A stretch of 64,000 nucleotides of DNA from Dendrophyllia cribrosa (taxonomy: Eukaryota; Cnidaria; Anthozoa; Scleractinia; Dendrophylliidae): positions 28,106,473-28,170,472 of the forward strand of contig JAJLRJ010000005.1 in NCBI GenBank assembly GCA_024195265.1, in the 5' to 3' direction. The notes beneath the pieces were generated by a model. That model had not been told where the DNA came from. It saw only the letters and a list, made by a program, of their open reading frames with translations, and made no database searches. A program made the translations under genes and the position numbers. Shown piece by piece: positions 59,825 through 64,000 of this stretch (positions are counted from its first letter, which is position 1; every line of letters begins with the position of its first letter).

Positions 59825-60796
59825 GTAAAACTAGGAAAACGTAGATAAAAACGATAAAAATCAAACGCAATGACAAAGACGAAATAGAAAAACAAGGAAA
59901 CAAACATTTTTCGAAACAGCACTGATATATCTTGTGCATGGTTTTTGGTAGCTTAAGAATGCATCCATACCACAGGAAACCCAAGAAAAATGATTTTTTT
60001 TATTTGAATTTGTCAAATTTTGCACTAAGTACTTTTTTCGCATTCAAAAAGTCAAGGCTTATCAGCCAGGTCCCAACTAGTGAACTAAGCGCAATCATTT
60101 GGGACGTACGCAAGTGCAGTGCTGCTGTGTTCATGTGCTTTTTTGTTTGCTTATTTAAGACTGGTTCCCACGCAGTTTTTATGGTAAATATTTTTTGTTC
60201 TACTTACGCCACAGCTAGGGTTTTGGGACCATCGTTACCTTTCAAATGAAAGCTTTTTAGCGGTACTTTTCCTTAATACCGTCTGTTTATCTATATTTTA
60301 ACAAATTAAATTTCGGTGAATTCTTAAATTTTTAATTATACCGCACTTGGAAGGGTAGTGTTAGAAGCGCAAAGTCAAGAGTAACATTACGTAAGGCTAA
60401 TTATCACTGCATTTCCTTACGAACAGGACCCACGTCTGGTTCTAACCATATGTTAACAAGACGTCATTCAACTCCAGTAAGTGAAACTTATGAATGATCT
60501 GAAGTTGAAACTTATGAATGCAGAGTTGTCCATTATACAATGTAGCGCGCAAGAAAATCCTCCAGAACACAGGGAATGGTTGCTGAAAATTGTAATATAT
60601 TTTCACTGGGATCCTCCGCAAACAATGCCCGGACTGTGATAAGATAAGGCGAGGATCAGCCCGAGGCGATTGGGATCTGGTAGCTCCCAAGGGGGAAGAG
60701 TGGTTCATCGCTGCCGGGAGGAGAGTGGTCGAAGTTGTGTAACGGTCGTCCCTTTCGAAAAGACTGAGGGAGGTTTTGGCGTGAGGCGAGCACTGT
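59825..60796. other. BRCA2 intron 7, first part
   Basis: No exon recognised, although the phase mismatch between exons 7 and 8 suggests a small one could be missed here or further on. A vestige of the 106-bp minisatellite is at about 60238-60290. Confidence 0.4.
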
Positions 60797-60945
60797 TATA
60801 GACCCTTTTAATAAATACCACGATGCATCATTTTCCGCTAATGACGTCAAACATATTCTTTTGAATTGCAAGAGAATTCAAAAGAATATGTTTGACGTCA
60901 TTAGCGGAAAATGATGCATCGTGGTATTTATTAAAAGGGTCTATA
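60797..60945. mobile_element. Near-perfect hairpin MITE
   Basis: TATAGACCCTTTTAATAAAT onward through CCGCTAATGACGTCAAACAT to ATTCTTTTGAATT is repeated in exact reverse complement. Arms are about 68 bp with a short loop (GCAAGA). Confidence 0.96.
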
Positions 60946-61361
60946 CTGAACACAAATTATATGACTACGTATTACGTTCCCCAGGACCACATACTGCACG
61001 GCGCTTATATCTAATTAGGAATAGAGGGACATTGTGAGTGAGTTCCCCAGAGAAAATACCACTTAATCTTAAGTTGCTTACTGCAGTCGGGCCCTGGCCT
61101 TTGTCGTCGTGTCGTTTCCTTACCCAAGAAGCGTTGTTTCACGTTTTTTCCACCCACGTGTTTAAATAGGTACCGACGAGTCACGACATTAATGCTGGGA
61201 GTAACCCTGCGATGGACTAGCACCATAGTTGCTTCATGCTACGTTTTCACTTTACCTTATTGATAATACAGAAACTAGTGAGGTACAAGTGATTGTATCA
61301 ATGATAAGTACTCGTAAATACTGTGCGATTTTGAAGATCGATTGTTGTAATGATATTTCAG

Positions 61362-61443
61362 TTGCACTGTAGCGAGGACATGTTCAATACAAACCACCCA
61401 GGGACAAGGAATGGAATGAAACCTTGCACGACTACTCCATCAG
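61362..61443 (+). CDS. BRCA2: BRCA2 exon 8
   Basis: Acceptor AATGATATTTCAG, donor CATCAG-GTAAGT. It ends MKPCTTTPSG and continues in exon 9 as VLHDRRARTFHGPL, aligning with human [21 protein letters not shown]. The outgoing phase 1 equals human exon 12. The incoming phase appears to be 0, against 1 at the end of exon 7. Confidence 0.75.
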
Positions 61444-61570
61444 GTAAGTTCCAAAAGGTGGCTGAAACTATAATAAACAATAATAGTATTTGTAAATTCG
61501 CTTTTTGTCGCTTACTTATTCTAACCAGTTTTCTGTAATCTAGTTTTGCAAGACCTTCGTAAGCAAATTA

Positions 61571-61701
61571 ACAAATTGACGTCAGTTTTTTATGCGTCTG
61601 TCCTCTTATTTATTGATAAAATTCGTCATAACATTGTCAAAGTGCTGTGGATCCACTCATCAATAAGCGGACAGACGCATAAAAAACTGACGTCAATTTG
61701 T
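61571..61701. mobile_element. Inverted-repeat element
   Basis: ACAAATTGACGTCAGTTTTT and ATGCGTCTGTCC are mirrored by GGACAGACGCAT and AAAAACTGACGTCAATTTGT. Confidence 0.93.
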
Positions 61702-61725
61702 TTTTTACAATAACAAAAACACTTG

Positions 61726-61818
61726 ACGTCATAGCCGCCATATTGGTGTTCCCGTACAAAAGAATTTTAATTAACTTCTTTTGTTAGGAACACCAACATG
61801 TCTGCCATGGCCTTTGTC
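61726..61818. repeat. Hairpin
   Basis: GCCGCCATATTGGTGTTCC, an AAAAGAA/TTCTTTT pair around TTAATTAA, and GGAACACCAACATGTCTGCC form a stem with some mismatches. The ACTTGACGTCA just before it echoes the 61571-61701 element. Confidence 0.75.
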
Positions 61819-62019
61819 ATTTGAGTCCCACGGGACTGAGTGAAAACGCTCTATAGCTTCTTTTTATTTACAAATACTTGTTCCTTATTTTTATTTTGTA
61901 TTTATTTATTTGTTTATTATTATTATTTTATTGTCTAAATAAAATATATTGTATTGTATTGTATGTCACTTATATATCGTTTAATTGCTAACGTTTACTG
62001 ATCTTGTTTCTTTTTTCAG

Positions 62020-62113
62020 GTGTATTGCACGATCGACGGGCAAGAACATTCCATGGCCCATTGCGAGCTCGGTTGGCCAGTGTCGAGAACATGCAGAACT
62101 CTTGTTTACCAAG
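62020..62113 (+). CDS. BRCA2: BRCA2 exon 9
   Basis: Acceptor TTTCTTTTTTCAG, donor CCAAG-GTATTG. It encodes GVLHDRRARTFHGPLRARLA and SVENMQNSCLPR. Phase 1 in and 2 out equal human exon 13. Confidence 0.85.
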
Positions 62114-62862
62114 GTATTGTTGTGCATTTAATACGCTCAAACCTCTACGCGCGGACAACTCCTTTTTACAGACAGTCCGCGTACAATCGTAATGTCGCCA
62201 TAAGGACTATTTAAAATTACAGACACTTAGCTCTGTCCCTGGCCCTGGTCCCCGTATTTGATTCGTTTTTTTTTTATCACGGAATTAACATATTTCCAAA
62301 ACGTTCTCTGGAGAAATTAACTCTTTTAATCTCTGCCCCCTAAAAAATATGCAAGTATAGTAAATTTATTGAATTACATCAGTATTATAACAATAAAATT
62401 AATTAATTAGTTGCCAAAAGCTACATAAATTGTTCAACAACAACAATTTTGTTTCAAGAGGGTAAACACATAACAGATACACAAGGTACTGATAAACTAG
62501 TGGCCCTCGAAATAAACATTGGGAATTATAAATTAATAAATTAATAGATTAAAAAAAAGGCGTCATTCAATGATTGCACAATACGATTAAAGCTCGGATT
62601 TTTTTAAACTAAAGTAACGTACGTAAAAGTCATAGTGAGATCATGGGTCCTTGCTCATGGTATTACATTGTATGAAGGTGTACGTATAAGTCTTCCATTA
62701 TTATAATTTTATAAGTTTTTTTACTTTGTGTTTTTATTACTTGTTTCTCGGTAACTTAGCATAAACTGTATTGCTAGTACCCTAGCCAGCCTCATCAATC
62801 CAAACAAAAATTAAGTATTCTATTCATATATGTAATGCTTTAAAAATCCCAACTAACTTTAG
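62114..62862. other. BRCA2 intron 9
   Basis: AT-rich, no repeat or exon recognised. Confidence 0.6.
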
Positions 62863-63241
62863 GCGACTCAGTGATACAGACATCAAAATCTCATCAAGAA
62901 GTCCAGACTATAGCCGCTCCCTTAGGCCACTACAGTCTCTGACGCCTGGCTGCTTCAAGTCCAAAACAGATCCTTTTCCAAGAACAAGCACTCCGTTAAA
63001 TTCTTCCGCAAACAGAAGAACGTCTGGTCCACGTCCGCCATTCGTCACGCCTTACAGAAAGCAAGAGGCCAGAAGGGATGTGTCGCCTCTGGCGCGTTGT
63101 AGTACATCCAGACTGCCTGTCAGTGACTCGTCGGAGGGTCATGGTACAGGAGGATTGGAGCCATCTTCGAAGAAGCAGAGGATTTCAGCGCCTAATAGTA
63201 CGTTAAACACGAAGAGCAGACATCATGAAGGTGTTTGTAAG
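62863..63241 (+). CDS. BRCA2: BRCA2 exon 10
   Basis: Acceptor AACTAACTTTAG, donor TGTAAG-GTTAGT. The frame starts RRLSDTDIKISSRSPDYSRS and contains GPRPPFVTPYRKQ, which parallels human RPTKVFVPPFKTK in exon 14. A basic SSKKQRISAP stretch could serve in nuclear import. Phase 2 in as in human exon 14, 0 out (human 1). Confidence 0.8.
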
Positions 63242-63770
63242 GTTAGTTTGACCTGTATGTTTTGACATGTACCATTACTATTTCGATCAATCATCAATAT
63301 GTTTTTCATCTGCTTTCGGACCCCTCCATAATGGGCCACCTCCTTATTTCGTACAATTCATTCGTCACAGAGATACCAATCCTCGAAATAAAAATAAAAT
63401 GAATGAATAAATGAATGTAATCGTAAAATCGCCTGAAATTGCACAAGATGAGACAGACAACAACAGTACACGATGCATTTGTCACGGTGACTTTGTTTTC
63501 TTGTATTTTTGTTTTTATGATTTACGGTGTTCCACAGCATGGTTTTATCATCCACATGATTTCTTGTATACAATGAAGTGGATCTTCCGTCATTTAAAGT
63601 GTGCATTTTGTTTTTTCATAATCTAGGGCTACCTGTGAATTGTATGGAATTGGTTAACGGAACTAAACGATACGACATTGATTTTAGACACTAACTTGCA
63701 GTTACTGATAAACTAGTAGCCCTCTCTAAGTTACCAAGTTACCAACCTCTCTTATGTTTTTCCTTTTCAG

Positions 63771-63890
63771 ACCGAGTGTAAAGTTAAACCACAGCCTGGC
63801 TTCCTCTCTCAAGTTCGTCTCTGTGATCGAAGGATCAAGATAAGAGAACTTGTTGGAAACACTACACCAGGAGGATTCAACAGTACAGAG
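63771..63890 (+). CDS. BRCA2: BRCA2 exon 11 (entry to the DNA-binding domain)
   Basis: Acceptor TTTTTCCTTTTCAG, donor ACAGAG-GTGAGA. It encodes KVKPQPGFLSQVRL and RIKIRELVGNTTPGG, aligning with human [20 protein letters not shown] and SLKAAVGG just before the helical domain. Phase 0 in and out. The helical domain, OB folds and tower lie beyond 64000. Confidence 0.82.
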
Positions 63891-64000
63891 GTGAGATGGC
63901 TCGATAGCTTTGCCCAAAAAGAGATACAGTCCAAATTTTTTTTTCAAACACCTCGTTTTAAATCCCTGACTCAACAGCACTCGAAATCATTATTTAAAAC

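Overview
This is an animal nuclear genome window. Spliced introns with GT/AG borders, single-exon rhodopsin-like receptors, a BRCA2 gene and a Cys-loop receptor exclude bacteria. The dense small inverted-repeat elements, the GPCR style and the moderate AT-richness fit an anthozoan cnidarian, most likely a stony coral. That placement is inference; no marker sequence was compared.

Layout. (1) About 1-14.6 kb, minus strand: three phase-compatible exons (14470-14566, 2258-2325, 97-323) encode the start of a Cys-loop (GABA-A/glycine-type) receptor ligand-binding domain. The gene leaves the window on the left. Its 12-kb intron holds an intronless rhodopsin-like GPCR on the opposite strand (4144-5082), a fold-back element of about 4.6 kb with 0.6-kb inverted arms (5151-9735), and inside that a broken zinc-finger ORF. 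(2) About 14.6-30.8 kb: AT-rich DNA with many small transposons, tandem duplications and a 317-bp G homopolymer. Several isolated minus-strand segments look like coding exons (about 19.0, 22.2, 27.5, 28.3, 29.2 and 29.8 kb). They may be the 5' part of the same receptor gene or a separate extracellular-protein gene, divergent from BRCA2. (3) 30.9 kb to the right edge, plus strand: a BRCA2 orthologue. Eleven exons were placed by conserved motifs and splice phases: PALB2-binding motif, FKTP box, W-S-x-S-x-ATPP box, a giant BRC exon (54164-59824), and the exons leading to the helical DNA-binding domain, which lies beyond the window. A second intronless GPCR (48908-49840) is nested in the seven-kb intron before the giant exon.

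The most striking feature is in BRCA2. Six diverged BRC motifs are followed by a tandem array of thirteen 147-bp (49-residue) BRC units and one diverged terminal motif. About nineteen units keep the FxTA RAD51-binding core, against eight BRC repeats in human BRCA2. Two neighbouring units have been copied recently as an identical 294-bp block.

The genes are not an operon. The links visible are nesting (two GPCRs inside introns of unrelated genes) and a compact BRCA2 start with adjacent E2F-like and YY1-like motifs. No tRNA, rRNA or CRISPR was recognised.
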